Below, one piece after another: positions 1-8,681 of a stretch of DNA of 64,000 bases (positions are counted from its first letter, which is position 1; each line of letters begins with the position of its first letter). Both the position numbers and the translations under genes were made by a program. The notes under the pieces are model-generated. The model saw nothing but the letters and a program-made list of their open reading frames with translations. It did not search any database and was not told where the DNA came from. The stretch lies in assembly GCA_025360605.1 (NCBI GenBank), contig JANYBV010000022.1, positions 62,001 through 126,000 of the forward strand. The letters run 5' to 3'. This DNA is from Alphaproteobacteria bacterium (GTDB taxonomy: Bacteria > Pseudomonadota > Alphaproteobacteria > Rickettsiales > SXRF01).

Positions 1-23
1 CATGAATCCCTTATGAACTTCGC

Positions 24-1070
24 ATGAGCGATTCAAGTTTTCTTTACAATCTCTGGTATGTTGCTGCTGCGGGCACGCAGGTGGAGCGTGGTAAAACGCT
101 GGCCAAGACCATTCTCGGGCAGGACGTATTGCTGGGGCGTGACAAAAACGGGATGGTATTTGCACTGCGCGATTTTTGCCCGCACCGTGGTATTCCGCTT
201 CGCTATGGCAAGTTTGACGGCGAGAACGTTGAGTGTTGCTATCATGGCTGGTGTTTTAACACCGCCGGTCAATGCACTAAAATTCCCAGCCTGCTGCCCG
301 ATGACACGACCGATATTTCACGAATTAAAACCCCATCGTATCCTTGCCATGAGGTGGACGGGAACATCTGGGTGTTCATTCCCCCGCCCAAAACCAAACC
401 TCCCGAGCAGTTACCGGATGTGCCATCGGCTCCCGTGGCCATGCGTGCAGGGTATTTTCATGTTGATTCGGTAGTTTTCCCTTGTGCGCTCGACCACGCG
501 GTGATTGGTTTGATGGATCCATCGCACGGGCCGTTTGTCCATGCCTCATGGTGGTGGCGTTCCCGCCGCTCTATGCATGTGAAGCAGAAGCAATTCGCCC
601 CGTACGGGTTAGGGTTTCAAATGGTGCGCCACGCGCCTTCGTCCAATTCGCGGGCCTATAAAATTTTGGGCGGCCAGCGTTCCACGGAAATCACCTTCCA
701 GCTTCCGGGTTTGCGCACCGAACATATTATGATTGGGGATCGTCATGTGGTGCTTTTGACGGCACTTACCCCCATAGATGAGCAACGTACCGAATTACAT
801 CAATTTATGTATACTGATATCGGTTTTATCAACGCATTGCGGCCACTTCTCACTAGATTCGGAAAAGCATTTATCCGTCAGGATCTTGATATCGTTATCA
901 AGCAGCAGGAAGGCCTTAAGGGCGGCAACCCCACCCTGATGCTGCTGGGGGATAGCGACGCGCAGGCGCTATGGTATTATAAATTAAAGAAAGATTATCT
1001 TGAATCGCAAGCTAACGGCGTGCCTTTTGTCAACCGTATCCCTGAAAAGCTCCTGCGCTGGCAGAGTTAG
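24..1070 (+). CDS. Rieske [2Fe-2S] aromatic ring-hydroxylating oxygenase-like protein
   Basis: This is a 348-residue Rieske non-heme iron oxygenase subunit of the vanillate demethylase / pheophorbide oxygenase type, which uses electrons from a separate reductase to activate O2. The N-terminal Rieske domain shows both ligand pairs: C52-P-H54 (in FCPHRGIPL) and C71-x2-H74 (in CCYHGWCF). The C-terminal catalytic domain has a D-H...D-x-x-H...H pattern around residues 155-172 (LDHAVIGLMDPSHGPFVH), fitting a mononuclear iron site. The length is normal for single-component VanA-like enzymes. No reductase or ferredoxin partner is adjacent, and the next gene is an unrelated small ORF. The substrate cannot be told from sequence. 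The upstream region is cut by the window start, so the promoter is not visible. Confidence 0.85.
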   Translation: MSDSSFLYNLWYVAAAGTQVERGKTLAKTILGQDVLLGRDKNGMVFALRDFCPHRGIPLRYGKFDGENVECCYHGWCFNTAGQCTKIPSLLPDDTTDISRIKTPSYPCHEVDGNIWVFIPPPKTKPPEQLPDVPSAPVAMRAGYFHVDSVVFPCALDHAVIGLMDPSHGPFVHASWWWRSRRSMHVKQKQFAPYGLGFQMVRHAPSSNSRAYKILGGQRSTEITFQLPGLRTEHIMIGDRHVVLLTALTPIDEQRTELHQFMYTDIGFINALRPLLTRFGKAFIRQDLDIVIKQQEGLKGGNPTLMLLGDSDAQALWYYKLKKDYLESQANGVPFVNRIPEKLLRWQS

Positions 1071-1150
1071 TTAAAAAATTAATACTCTTTCAATGCTATT
1101 TGTGCTATAAGGATGGGGTGTTTTGTAATCACAAATGAGGGAGTTAGGTT

Positions 1151-1489
1151 ATGGCATCACGTCACGAAGTTCTGTCTGCCCGTAAAAGATTGTCCAGTGT
1201 GCTGGGGGTGAATAACGACCAGATCACCATCTCCCCTAACGACCGCACCGGTGGTGCATCATTTGCTATAGAAAATGGTGGGGCGGGGATCGACCCGAGC
1301 CACACAGGCAGGTTAAAAGAAGCCCTTGAAAAGGAAACGGGTGCCAGCGTTGCTGTTCACGAGGAAGGTGGCAGAGTCAAATCCATCGACGTATTCGGCG
1401 GCATTGACATGGACGGCGCGATTGAGCGCATGGCAAAAATCAATACCGATGATGTATCCAAACAGGCGTTCCCAAGCCGTCGTCGTTAG
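1151..1489 (+). CDS. Small hypothetical protein (112 aa)
   Basis: This is a short acidic/basic soluble protein that I do not recognise. There is no signal peptide or membrane segment. The middle is glycine-rich (around [15 protein letters not shown]) and is followed by alternating charged segments that could form a small alpha/beta fold. A good ribosome-binding site (gaggga) lies about 8 bases before the ATG. The last codons, rich in Arg and Ser, lie inside a hairpin followed by a T-run that looks like the gene's own terminator. The gene converges on leuB and overlaps its stop region by 4 bases. Start and terminator both support a real, independently transcribed gene. Confidence 0.65.
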   Translation: MASRHEVLSARKRLSSVLGVNNDQITISPNDRTGGASFAIENGGAGIDPSHTGRLKEALEKETGASVAVHEEGGRVKSIDVFGGIDMDGAIERMAKINTDDVSKQAFPSRRR

Positions 1490-1499
1490 ACGGCTTTTT
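1476..1499 (+). terminator. Rho-independent terminator at the stop codon of the 112-aa ORF
   Basis: GCCGTC (1476-1481) and GACGGC (1489-1494) form a 6-bp GC-rich stem with a 7-nt loop, followed at once by five T residues on the + strand. The stem includes the last codons and the stop codon of the upstream gene. The reverse strand has no T-run after the stem, so it would not serve leuB. Confidence 0.6.
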
Positions 1500-2598
1500 G
1501 TAGCGCGGTTTTTTGCAGCTCACTGACGATGGCATCACCCATTTCGGTGGTCGATACTTTCTTCATGCCATCTTGCATGATGTCGCCTGTACGCAGGCCT
1601 TTTTCAAGTACCTTGCGTACCGTTGCTTCCAGTAAATCTGCTTCATTTTTTAGATTAAATGAATAACGCAACATCATGGCAAACGACAATATTGTTGCGA
1701 TTGGATTGGCAAGATTTTTCCCTGCGATATCTGGCGCAGAACCATGCACAGGTTCGTAGACCCCCGGAGTTCCGGAAACACCTAATGAGGCGGATGGCAG
1801 CATGCCAAGGGAGCCAGTGAGCATGGAAGCGATGTCGGATAAAATGTCCCCGAACATGTTGGTGGTGACCAGCACATCGAACTGGCGTGGGTTGCGCACC
1901 AGCTGCATGGCGGCGTTATCGACATACATGTGCGACAACTCTATCTTGCCATAGCTGGCCTTGTGGACTTTAATGACTTCCTCGCGCCACATCTCGGTGC
2001 ATTCCAGTACATTGGCTTTGTCCACCGAGCAAACCCTTCCGCCGCGTTTGGCCGCCAGATCAAAGGCGACGCGGGCAATGCGTTCCACTTCGGGGCTGGT
2101 GTAGACTTCGGTGTTTATCCCGCGGCGGGTGCCGTCGGGCAGGGTTTCAACGCCGCGCGGCTGGCCGAAATAGATGCCGCCGGTCAGTTCGCGCACGATC
2201 ATGATGTCCAACCCAGCGACGATATCACGTTTCAATGAAGAGGCATCCGCCAGCGCATCAAAACAAATAGCAGGGCGCAAATTAGCAAATAATCCCAATT
2301 CCTTACGGATACCCAGCAGGCCTTTTTCAGGGCGCGAGGCAATCGGCAGGCTTTCCCATTTCGGGCCGCCTACGGCTCCGAGCAATACCGCGTCGGATTT
2401 TTTAGCTGCTTCAAGGGTTTCATCAGGAAAGGGGGTTCCTTTTGCATCATAGGCCGCGCCGCCGATCAGGGCGGTGCTGGCGGTAAATTGTGTGGCCGTA
2501 TTCTGGCTGAACCAATTGATAACCTTGACGGTTTCGCCGACCACTTCAGGGCCGATGCCGTCGCCAGCGAGAAGGAGGATGTGTTTTGTGGTTGCCAT
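1486..2598 (-). CDS. leuB: 3-isopropylmalate dehydrogenase LeuB
   Basis: LeuB performs the NAD-dependent oxidative decarboxylation of 3-isopropylmalate to 2-oxoisocaproate, the third step of leucine synthesis, in the cytoplasm. The 370-residue length is standard. Family hallmarks are the N-terminal [13 protein letters not shown], the substrate-binding [12 protein letters not shown], the metal/NAD region [14 protein letters not shown], and [13 protein letters not shown] near the C-terminus. The gene is on the same strand as leuC and leuD (3.7-6.0 kb) but is separated from leuD by an oppositely oriented unknown gene, so it probably has its own promoter. It converges with the 112-aa ORF with a 4-base overlap. 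Confidence 0.97.
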   Translation of the reverse strand: MATTKHILLLAGDGIGPEVVGETVKVINWFSQNTATQFTASTALIGGAAYDAKGTPFPDETLEAAKKSDAVLLGAVGGPKWESLPIASRPEKGLLGIRKELGLFANLRPAICFDALADASSLKRDIVAGLDIMIVRELTGGIYFGQPRGVETLPDGTRRGINTEVYTSPEVERIARVAFDLAAKRGGRVCSVDKANVLECTEMWREEVIKVHKASYGKIELSHMYVDNAAMQLVRNPRQFDVLVTTNMFGDILSDIASMLTGSLGMLPSASLGVSGTPGVYEPVHGSAPDIAGKNLANPIATILSFAMMLRYSFNLKNEADLLEATVRKVLEKGLRTGDIMQDGMKKVSTTEMGDAIVSELQKTALQKAV

Positions 2599-2773
2599 AG
2601 TATGCCTCGTTTATGTCATTGGATTGGAAGCAGAAGACATACTAAGTGGATATATAACTTGCAACAGGTTCTTACAGGAAAGCTAATGGTAAGGTAGAAA
2701 GGCTGCAATATTTAAATTTGATTAACCTATTGTCTGCTATGATAACGCATGGAAAACCGACTTGGAGGCATGT

Positions 2774-3706
2774 ATGAGCGTCGATGAGAACTCGGGCAGA
2801 AAACTTCCCAAAATGCTTGGCCGTGAACGTGATGACAATGATTCACGACTGAATGCATTCAAGCAAGTACGTCTGGGAAATCGGGATATACAAGAAGAGA
2901 TAAGCTGGGTTCTGTTCGATAAGAACGACCCACACCACAGCACGATTCCCAGTGAAATTTACAGTGAACGTGAATTACCGCATGGTGCGCTGGTTGTCAG
3001 CGTTGACCTGACTCCGTTGTCGCAGGCTGAAATAGAAGAGTGGCGTAAACAGGATGAAACACATGGTGAGAAGACCAAACTTCCACTCCAGAGTCACGCC
3101 GTTTATATTACGGGACGTGAGGGCCAGTTAAAAGCATTAAAGTCTGCACTCACACGCACTGTCGACAAGCGCACCCATGGAGATGAGTATAACACTCCCC
3201 AAAATACCAACTACGGCGTTCCGGTGACCTTTGACAGGCCCGACCCTGAGCATGATTGCACCAATTATCACATGTTGATTAGCGGAAACAACCATCCTGA
3301 ATCTCCGGTGGAAGGGTTGAGGCGCATCACCACCGGCGGATCTTTATTCCGGATGATCGAAAGGATGTCGGTGGAAGGGCCTTCTTCTGCTTCTGGCTAT
3401 ATTAATATGCCGCTGATGGCTAACAAGTATGGTCTTATGTCACCGCACCTTGCCAAAGAGTTTTTCCTAGAGGTGTCCGAACAAGTACGCAGGCGCACTT
3501 CAAATGCTGAAGAGGGACTTTTTCAAAGATTGCAATGGCCCGAAGGTGAAGCTAATTCGATTCAGTCCAAGCTCGAAAATTTAGCCAAAATGGATGATGT
3601 CATGATTAAAAAAGGCGAGGATAACCGCCGTAGATTTGGTGGCGGTGCCAGCCGTCTGGTCAATGATACCCCACCAAGTATGGGCGGCCCGTCCGCACGG
3701 ACGTAA
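2774..3706 (+). CDS. Hypothetical protein (310 aa) inserted between leuB and leuD
   Basis: I do not recognise this family. The protein is hydrophilic and predicted cytosolic, with no signal peptide or membrane helix. It is rich in charged residues and ends in a disordered Gly/Pro/Ser-rich tail. A central segment (NYHMLISGNNHPE) faintly resembles the phosphorylation-loop region of the two receiver-like proteins in this window but lacks their aspartate. The ATG at 2774 is preferred over the TTG at 2762 because a strong GGAGG (2764-2768) sits five bases before it. A TATGAT hexamer at 2738-2743 could be the -10 element. The gene runs opposite to the leu genes on both sides, so it splits the leuCD and leuB genes. 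Confidence 0.7.
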   Translation: MSVDENSGRKLPKMLGRERDDNDSRLNAFKQVRLGNRDIQEEISWVLFDKNDPHHSTIPSEIYSERELPHGALVVSVDLTPLSQAEIEEWRKQDETHGEKTKLPLQSHAVYITGREGQLKALKSALTRTVDKRTHGDEYNTPQNTNYGVPVTFDRPDPEHDCTNYHMLISGNNHPESPVEGLRRITTGGSLFRMIERMSVEGPSSASGYINMPLMANKYGLMSPHLAKEFFLEVSEQVRRRTSNAEEGLFQRLQWPEGEANSIQSKLENLAKMDDVMIKKGEDNRRRFGGGASRLVNDTPPSMGGPSART

Positions 3707-3739
3707 CGAGTCTATTTCTTTGGAAAAAAGTTTAATTAG

Positions 3740-4351
3740 TTAAGCTGCTAACCAAGGGGTCAGCTGCTTCTGTTTTCCTTCGTAAACGGAAATCTCGTTT
3801 AGTTTTTCCAGCGTCAATCCAATGTCATCCAGCCCATTCATCAGGCAATGCTTGCGGAAAGGTTCAGTGGTGAACGAATAGGCAGGGGTATTTTGTCCCT
3901 CGGCCACCACCGTTTGTTTTTCCAGATCGACGGTGATCTTTTTTCCGCCTTTGGCCGCCGATGTTAATTCGCCGATGCTTTCTTTAGGAAGAACAATGGG
4001 AAGAATTCCATTCTTAAAGCAATTGTTGAAAAAAATATCAGCAAAGGATTCAGCGATGACACAGCGGATTCCAAAATCCAGCAGTGCCCACGGTGCATGT
4101 TCGCGACTCGACCCGCAACCGAAGTTGCTGCCCGAGAGCAAAATTTCAGCATGGTCAAAAGGTGCGTTGTGAAGAATAAAATTATTAATTTTAGCACCCT
4201 CCACGGTGTAGCGCATTTCGTAGAACAACCCGTCCTTTAAACCGGTGCGTTTAATGGTGGTCAGGAACTGCTTGGGGATGATCATGTCGGTGTCGACATT
4301 ATCAATCGGCAGCGGCGCGGCAATAGCGGTGATGGCGTTAAAAGATAACAT
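3740..4351 (-). CDS. leuD: 3-isopropylmalate dehydratase small subunit LeuD
   Basis: LeuD is the small, swivelling subunit of isopropylmalate isomerase. With LeuC it converts 2-isopropylmalate to 3-isopropylmalate through a [4Fe-4S]-bound intermediate. The N-terminal segment [20 protein letters not shown] and the [18 protein letters not shown] loop are diagnostic. I set the start at the ATG at 4351, giving 203 aa, because family members begin about a dozen residues before the NVDTD motif. An upstream in-frame ATG at 4387 would overlap the small ORF before it. The gene order is leuC, small ORF, leuD with overlaps or a 9-base gap, so the three genes should be co-transcribed. Confidence 0.95.
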   Translation of the reverse strand: MLSFNAITAIAAPLPIDNVDTDMIIPKQFLTTIKRTGLKDGLFYEMRYTVEGAKINNFILHNAPFDHAEILLSGSNFGCGSSREHAPWALLDFGIRCVIAESFADIFFNNCFKNGILPIVLPKESIGELTSAAKGGKKITVDLEKQTVVAEGQNTPAYSFTTEPFRKHCLMNGLDDIGLTLEKLNEISVYEGKQKQLTPWLAA

Positions 4352-4359
4352 TATCAATC

Positions 4360-4572
4360 TCAGAATTGTTTCATCTTGGCGCTGCAACCGGATTCGGTAT
4401 CTTTGCCGGATGAGGTAGCGCAGAGCGATACGTCGCCATTCATGCGGTCAAGCTTCCACACGGCCGGATTGGTTGAGCTGGGTACGGTAAGGATTTCATA
4501 GCGGGGGGTAGAGCAATAAATGCCCGCAGCAATTAAAAATCCACTGATAACAATGGCGATAGGTTGGTTCAT
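4360..4572 (-). CDS. Small membrane-anchored protein between leuC and leuD (70 aa)
   Basis: This 70-residue protein has an N-terminal hydrophobic helix (residues about 4-20, ending in a Cys) and a short polar C-terminal part with the segment [15 protein letters not shown]. That looks like an anchored periplasmic mini-domain. Its ATG overlaps the leuC stop in an ATGA arrangement, and its stop lies 9 bases before the leuD start, so translation is probably coupled to both. I do not recognise a named family. The Trp-Lys-Leu-Asp-Arg pattern and Cys51/Cys63 could form a small disulfide-bonded fold, but that is inference. Small proteins of this kind at this spot are easily missed in annotation. Confidence 0.7.
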   Translation of the reverse strand: MNQPIAIVISGFLIAAGIYCSTPRYEILTVPSSTNPAVWKLDRMNGDVSLCATSSGKDTESGCSAKMKQF

Positions 4573-5987
4573 GACATTTTCCTTATATCGGTTAATTTTC
4601 CTGTGATAGCAGCGGCCACGGCCATGGCGGGGCTGAGCAGGTGCGTCCTGCCACCGCGTCCCTGACGGCCTTCAAAATTACGGTTGGAGGTGGACGCGCA
4701 GCGTTCCCCCGGAGCCAGCTTGTCGGCGTTCATGGCAAGGCACATGGAGCAGCCTGGTTCGCGCCATTCAAATCCCGCCTCAATGAAAATTTTATCGAGC
4801 CCTTCTTTTTCAGCCTGTTCTTTCACAAGCCCTGAACCCGGTACCACCATGGCTAGTTTAATGCTGCCGGATACTTTACGTCCTTTTGCCATAGCGGCGG
4901 CTTCGCGCAGGTCTTCAATACGGCCATTGGTGCAGGAACCGATGAACACTTTATCCACGGGAATGTCGCTGAGCGATGTGCCTGCAACCAGCCCCATATA
5001 TTCGAGGGCGCGTTCAATGGCTTTCTTTTTGGATTCATCGGCCTCGGAAGCAGGATTAGGGACGGTGGCCGTAATTGGCAGTACTTGTTCAGGACTGGTA
5101 CCCCACGTGACTTGCGGCGCGATGTCGGCAGCGTTCAGGATGATTTCGCGGTCGTAGGTTGCACCTGTATCGCTTGGCAGGCTTTTCCAGTAAGCTATCG
5201 CTTTATCCCAGTCCGCTCCTTGGGGAGCCTGCGGGCGGCCTTTGAGGTACGCAAAAGTTATTTCGTCAGGGGCTATGAGGCCAGCGCGCGCACCGGCCTC
5301 AATCGACATATTGCACACGGTCATGCGGCCTTCCATCGAAAGGCTTTTAATCGCGTCACCGGCATATTCGATGACGTAGCCGGTGCCGCCGGCGGTGCCG
5401 ATTTTACCGATGATGGCAAGCACGATGTCTTTAGCGGTGACACCGGCGGATAATGTTCCGTTCACGCGGATCAGCATATTTTTCGCATGGCGCTGGATGA
5501 GCGTTTGGGTGGCCAGCACATGTTCCACTTCGCTGGTGCCGATGCCGAACGCCAGCGCACCGAACGCGCCGTGGGTGGAAGTGTGGCTGTCGCCGCAGAC
5601 AATGGTCATGCCAGGCTGGGTGAATCCCTGCTCGGGGCCAACGATATGGACGATACCCTGACGTTTATCATCCATGGCATAATAGGTGATATCGAATTCC
5701 TTGCAGTTATCGGCCAGTGTCTGCACCTGAACACGCGCGGTTTCGTCCTTGATGATGCCCTGCTTGCGTTCGGGGGTGGTGGGCACGTTGTGGTCGGGTA
5801 CGGCCAGTGTGGCATCGGGGCGGCGCACCTTGCGTCCGGCAACGCGGAGTCCTTCAAACGCCTGCGGACTGGTGACTTCATGCACCAGATGGCGGTCCAC
5901 ATACATCAGGCAGGTGCCGTCCGATTGTGCGTGGACGAGATGGCTTTCCCAGATTTTATCGTAGAGTGTTTTAGCTTTATCAGTCAT
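4569..5987 (-). CDS. leuC: 3-isopropylmalate dehydratase large subunit LeuC
   Basis: LeuC is the large, [4Fe-4S]-carrying subunit of isopropylmalate isomerase (aconitase superfamily). The 472-aa length is typical. The three cluster-binding cysteines are visible: C352 in [13 protein letters not shown], and C413 and C416 in [11 protein letters not shown]-terminal landmarks are [19 protein letters not shown] and [20 protein letters not shown]. It is followed by the small ORF (4-base overlap) and leuD. A 109-base gap separates it from rplS upstream, so it either reads on from the ribosomal operon or has its own promoter there. Confidence 0.97.
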   Translation of the reverse strand: MTDKAKTLYDKIWESHLVHAQSDGTCLMYVDRHLVHEVTSPQAFEGLRVAGRKVRRPDATLAVPDHNVPTTPERKQGIIKDETARVQVQTLADNCKEFDITYYAMDDKRQGIVHIVGPEQGFTQPGMTIVCGDSHTSTHGAFGALAFGIGTSEVEHVLATQTLIQRHAKNMLIRVNGTLSAGVTAKDIVLAIIGKIGTAGGTGYVIEYAGDAIKSLSMEGRMTVCNMSIEAGARAGLIAPDEITFAYLKGRPQAPQGADWDKAIAYWKSLPSDTGATYDREIILNAADIAPQVTWGTSPEQVLPITATVPNPASEADESKKKAIERALEYMGLVAGTSLSDIPVDKVFIGSCTNGRIEDLREAAAMAKGRKVSGSIKLAMVVPGSGLVKEQAEKEGLDKIFIEAGFEWREPGCSMCLAMNADKLAPGERCASTSNRNFEGRQGRGGRTHLLSPAMAVAAAITGKLTDIRKMS

Positions 5988-6020
5988 GGAATGTCACTTC
6001 ACTGTATTGATACGACACCA

Positions 6021-6050
6021 TACGGCGAATCCTGTAAACAGGCTGCCGTA
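6021..6050. repeat. Inverted repeat between rplS and leuC
   Basis: TACGGC (6021-6026) pairs with GCCGTA (6045-6050), and inside it CCTG pairs with CAGG around a TAAA loop, making a two-tier hairpin. No T-run follows on either strand. It is therefore better described as a structured element or processing site between the ribosomal genes and leuC than as a terminator. Confidence 0.4.
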
Positions 6051-6096
6051 CGTTTGGAGATTGACGCTACGTGGATTTTTCTGCCGGAGATCTTGG

Positions 6097-6495
6097 TTAC
6101 GAAGCGGAAGCAGCTTTGCTTACTTCGTCTTTCACAACGTCTTTTTTCTCTACGATACGCGCCGCTTTGCCGGTGAGGCCACGGAGGTAATAGAGTTTAG
6201 CGCGGCGGACAGTACCCTTGCGAACCAGTTCGATGCTTTCAACGCGTGGAGAATACAGCGGAAATACGCGTTCAACGCCTTCGCCGTGGCTGATTTTACG
6301 AACGGTAAAAGCCGAGCGCTGGCCAGCGTTTTTAATAGCGATGACTACGCCTTCAAACGCCTGAACGCGTTCGCTATCGCCTTCGATGATGCGCACATTA
6401 ACGCGGATGGTGTCACCCTGAGAAAAGCTGTCGAGGCGCTTGCCTTCTGCCAGTTTCTTCATGTTTTCATGTTCGATCTTCTGAAGCGTATTCAT
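6097..6495 (-). CDS. rplS: 50S ribosomal protein L19
   Basis: L19 sits at the interface of the 30S and 50S subunits. The 132-residue sequence carries the family pattern: the [12 protein letters not shown] strand, [16 protein letters not shown], the basic segment [18 protein letters not shown], and [19 protein letters not shown]. The short Ala/Ser-rich C-terminal tail is common in alphaproteobacteria. It is the last gene of the rpsP-rimM-trmD-rplS operon, four bases after trmD. Confidence 0.97.
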   Translation of the reverse strand: MNTLQKIEHENMKKLAEGKRLDSFSQGDTIRVNVRIIEGDSERVQAFEGVVIAIKNAGQRSAFTVRKISHGEGVERVFPLYSPRVESIELVRKGTVRRAKLYYLRGLTGKAARIVEKKDVVKDEVSKAASAS

Positions 6496-6499
6496 CGTA

Positions 6500-7213
6500 T
6501 TATTCCTTTTTGTCTCTTATTAATTCAGGCCTTCGAGCCGCAGTTGTTGACTTTGACTGCTCAAGGCGCCACGTTTTTATCTGTTCATGGTTTCCAGAAA
6601 GTAGGGTATCAGGCACCTGCCTGCCCATCCAAACAGGCGGCCTAGTATAATGAGGATATTCTAGCAGTCCAGCATATTCTGACGTAATAGTGAAACTTTC
6701 CTGCACGGTAGCGTCTGCCTTGCCGATAACCCCCGGAAGCAGGCGTACACACGCATCCAGAAGCGCCAGAGCCGGAATTTCCCCGCCTGAAAGCACATAA
6801 TCACCGAGGCTTATTTCCAGCATGTCGTGATGCTCGATCACCCGCTGGTCGATACCCTCAAACCGCCCGCAAACAATTATTAAATCAATGTTTTTTAATT
6901 TTTCTACCAGTGGCTGGGTTAATGGAACACCTCGCGGGGTCATGTAGACCACCCTGCCTTGGGGGAGGATTTTTTTAGCGCCTTCGATGGCGGCATCGAT
7001 AATATCGGGCTTCATTACCATGCCGGTGCCGCCGCCGTAAGGGCTGTCGTCGACGGTTGCGTGTTTATCGGTTGAAAAATCACGAATATTTAAAGTTTTT
7101 AATGACCAAATCCCTTTTTCCAGTGCTTTACCGGCAAGCGACAGGCCAAGTGGCCCCGGAAACATGTCGGGAAACAGGGTCAGTGCTACGGCGGAAAAAA
7201 GCGGCTGTGTCAT
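6500..7213 (-). CDS. trmD: tRNA (guanine-N1)-methyltransferase TrmD
   Basis: TrmD methylates G37 of tRNAs that read CNN codons, preventing +1 frameshifts. The SAM-binding trefoil-knot region is intact: [16 protein letters not shown], then [14 protein letters not shown], then [14 protein letters not shown]. The 237-aa length is standard. The start overlaps the rimM stop by four bases (ATGA), as expected for the coupled rimM-trmD pair. L19 follows four bases later. Confidence 0.97.
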   Translation of the reverse strand: MTQPLFSAVALTLFPDMFPGPLGLSLAGKALEKGIWSLKTLNIRDFSTDKHATVDDSPYGGGTGMVMKPDIIDAAIEGAKKILPQGRVVYMTPRGVPLTQPLVEKLKNIDLIIVCGRFEGIDQRVIEHHDMLEISLGDYVLSGGEIPALALLDACVRLLPGVIGKADATVQESFTITSEYAGLLEYPHYTRPPVWMGRQVPDTLLSGNHEQIKTWRLEQSKSTTAARRPELIRDKKE

Positions 7214-7731
7214 GGTTGTTCATCGCTTTCAATATAATCGGGCGGAATCACCGTTAAGTAGCCTTTATCGAGATCCACCGTTCCGACGAATTCGTCTTTA
7301 AACGGCAGCATTTCGGTTTTTCCGTCCGCCAATTCCAGTTCGACGATATCACCGGCACCAAAATTATAGACACCGATCACCTTGCCGTAGGTTTTGCCAT
7401 TATCTAAACGTGCCGTAAGGCCGGTAAGATCGCTGTATGTCCATTGGCCGGACGAGGTGTTTTTTCGCATCGGGGCAGGGGCATAAAGCTCCGTACCTTT
7501 GAGGGTTTCAGAGACATTACGGTCATCAACGCCTTCGATGCTAACGATCAGCAGGTCTTTGCTTATGCCATGTTTTTTAAGCTTAAACGAGCGCGTGCCG
7601 CTGGCGTTGGTGAGTTGCGGATAGGTTAAAATAGTATCGGGGGATTCAGTGAAGCATTTCACTTTCACCTGCCCCTTAACACCGTGGGCCGATGCGATAA
7701 CCGCCACGCGAATGAGATTCGGTTGGGTCAC
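7210..7731 (-). CDS. rimM: 16S rRNA processing protein RimM
   Basis: RimM helps 30S head maturation and binds S19. The N-terminal RimM barrel is recognisable by [19 protein letters not shown], and the C-terminal PRC-barrel by [17 protein letters not shown] and [20 protein letters not shown]. The 173-aa length is typical. Its start overlaps the stop of the upstream receiver protein by 4 bases and its end overlaps trmD by 4 bases, so translation is likely coupled through the operon. Confidence 0.95.
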   Translation of the reverse strand: MTQPNLIRVAVIASAHGVKGQVKVKCFTESPDTILTYPQLTNASGTRSFKLKKHGISKDLLIVSIEGVDDRNVSETLKGTELYAPAPMRKNTSSGQWTYSDLTGLTARLDNGKTYGKVIGVYNFGAGDIVELELADGKTEMLPFKDEFVGTVDLDKGYLTVIPPDYIESDEQP

Positions 7732-8162
7732 GGTTCTAATTGGCTGGAGCCGATGGCAGCAGCTTTCTGGATCATTTCATCCAGCTTTATTCCGATGAGG
7801 TTGCGCTCGCCCTTGGGGCGGCTTCCGTCATAAATTTTTTCTTTTTTCATAAAGGAAATATCAAGCGGTACGGTAATTTCTGCACCGACATTGATGCTTG
7901 AAACCAGCAAAAAGGGAATTGATGGGTCTAACACCCTGATTTCTTTTGCTAACTGTGTTCCGGAAATGGAATTACGGATATTATTGTCAGATACAATGGC
8001 AACAGGCTTGTTGTGCTGCTGCGAGAGTTCTTTAAAGCGCGCCAAAAGTGCATTGGCCGTTTCGAATGTCTCTACTTCAAAACCATGTCTTTCAAGGATT
8101 TCAGCATGAGTACTCCTTGGCCCTTCATCATCATCAGCCAAAAGAACAAGACCCTTAGACAT
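7728..8162 (-). CDS. Stand-alone response-regulator receiver protein inside the rpsP-rimM operon
   Basis: This 144-residue protein is a single receiver-like domain without an output domain. The acidic pocket is D10-D11-D12 in LLADDDEGP. The likely phosphoacceptor is D59 in AIVSDNNIRNSISG, the switch Ser lies in FLLVSS, and a Lys in FMKKE matches the conserved lysine. The segment SDNNI...SISG..L is close to SDENT...SLSG..L in the 345-aa protein at 10.9 kb. The gene sits between rpsP (17-base gap) and rimM (4-base overlap), which are usually adjacent. It should therefore be made together with ribosomal and tRNA-modification proteins. The cognate kinase is unknown. Confidence 0.8.
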   Translation of the reverse strand: MSKGLVLLADDDEGPRSTHAEILERHGFEVETFETANALLARFKELSQQHNKPVAIVSDNNIRNSISGTQLAKEIRVLDPSIPFLLVSSINVGAEITVPLDISFMKKEKIYDGSRPKGERNLIGIKLDEMIQKAAAIGSSQLEP

Positions 8163-8179
8163 AGCGCCCTACAGGAGGT

Positions 8180-8500
8180 TTAAGCGGCGGCTTTCTCGCC
8201 ACCTTTGTCTTTTTTGGAACCGCGAACCGGCTTGAAAGCGGGCTTGGTCTGTACCAGACCGGCTTTATTGAAGAACAGGTGAACGCGGTCGGACATCTGG
8301 GCACCGACGGAGAGCCAGTAGTTGGCGCGTTCGCTGTCGATGGTGACGCGTTTAGCATCATCGCTAGCGAGCAATGGATTGTAAGTGCCTATTTTTTCAA
8401 TGAATTTGCTATCGCGCGGGCTGCGTGAGTTGGTCACGACAATACGGTAGTAAGGGCGTTTTTTGGTTCCGGCACGGGACATTCTGATCGTTGTTGGCAT
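8180..8500 (-). CDS. rpsP: 30S ribosomal protein S16
   Basis: S16 is an assembly protein of the 30S body. The sequence starts with the family pattern IRMSRAGTKKRPYYRIVV and continues with SPRDSKFIEKIGTYNPL and YWLSVGAQMSDRV. The 106 residues include a basic Lys/Ala tail typical of alphaproteobacteria. It is the first gene of the operon, with about 180 bases of non-coding sequence before it that must carry the promoter. Confidence 0.97.
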   Translation of the reverse strand: MPTTIRMSRAGTKKRPYYRIVVTNSRSPRDSKFIEKIGTYNPLLASDDAKRVTIDSERANYWLSVGAQMSDRVHLFFNKAGLVQTKPAFKPVRGSKKDKGGEKAAA

Positions 8501-8653
8501 ATAATCCTATCTATAGTTTGGCTTTTGGCCTAACTGAATTTAATTTTTGTTTAAGGCGGAGGTTTATACCAGCAAGAAATAGGCAGGTAAAGCGGAAATT
8601 ACACTAATCTGTGTCATATTTTAGAAAAATGTCCCATTTCTCTGGAAAAATGC

Positions 8654-8673
8654 TATACTTAAGTCAAAGGAGA
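8654..8673 (+). promoter_or_regulatory. Extended -10 element and ribosome-binding site of plsC
   Basis: TGCTATACT (8651-8659) is an extended -10 element, TG-N-TATACT. AAAGGAGA (8666-8673) is a near-perfect Shine-Dalgarno site 8 bases before the ATG at 8682. If the -10 element is real the 5' leader is short. No good -35 hexamer is present, as expected for extended -10 promoters. Confidence 0.5.
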
Positions 8674-8681
8674 TAGATTTT

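Noticed and set aside
2762-2773. TTG start four codons upstream for the 310-aa gene
   Set aside because: The strong GGAGG lies on those codons and is correctly spaced for the ATG at 2774.
5487-6176. 229-aa open frame on the + strand across leuC and the rplS gap
   Set aside because: It is antisense to leuC, shows no domain and has the composition expected of a shadow of a high-quality coding frame.
5986-6645. 219-aa open frame on the + strand over rplS
   Set aside because: It is antisense to rplS and trmD, both of which have unmistakable family motifs.
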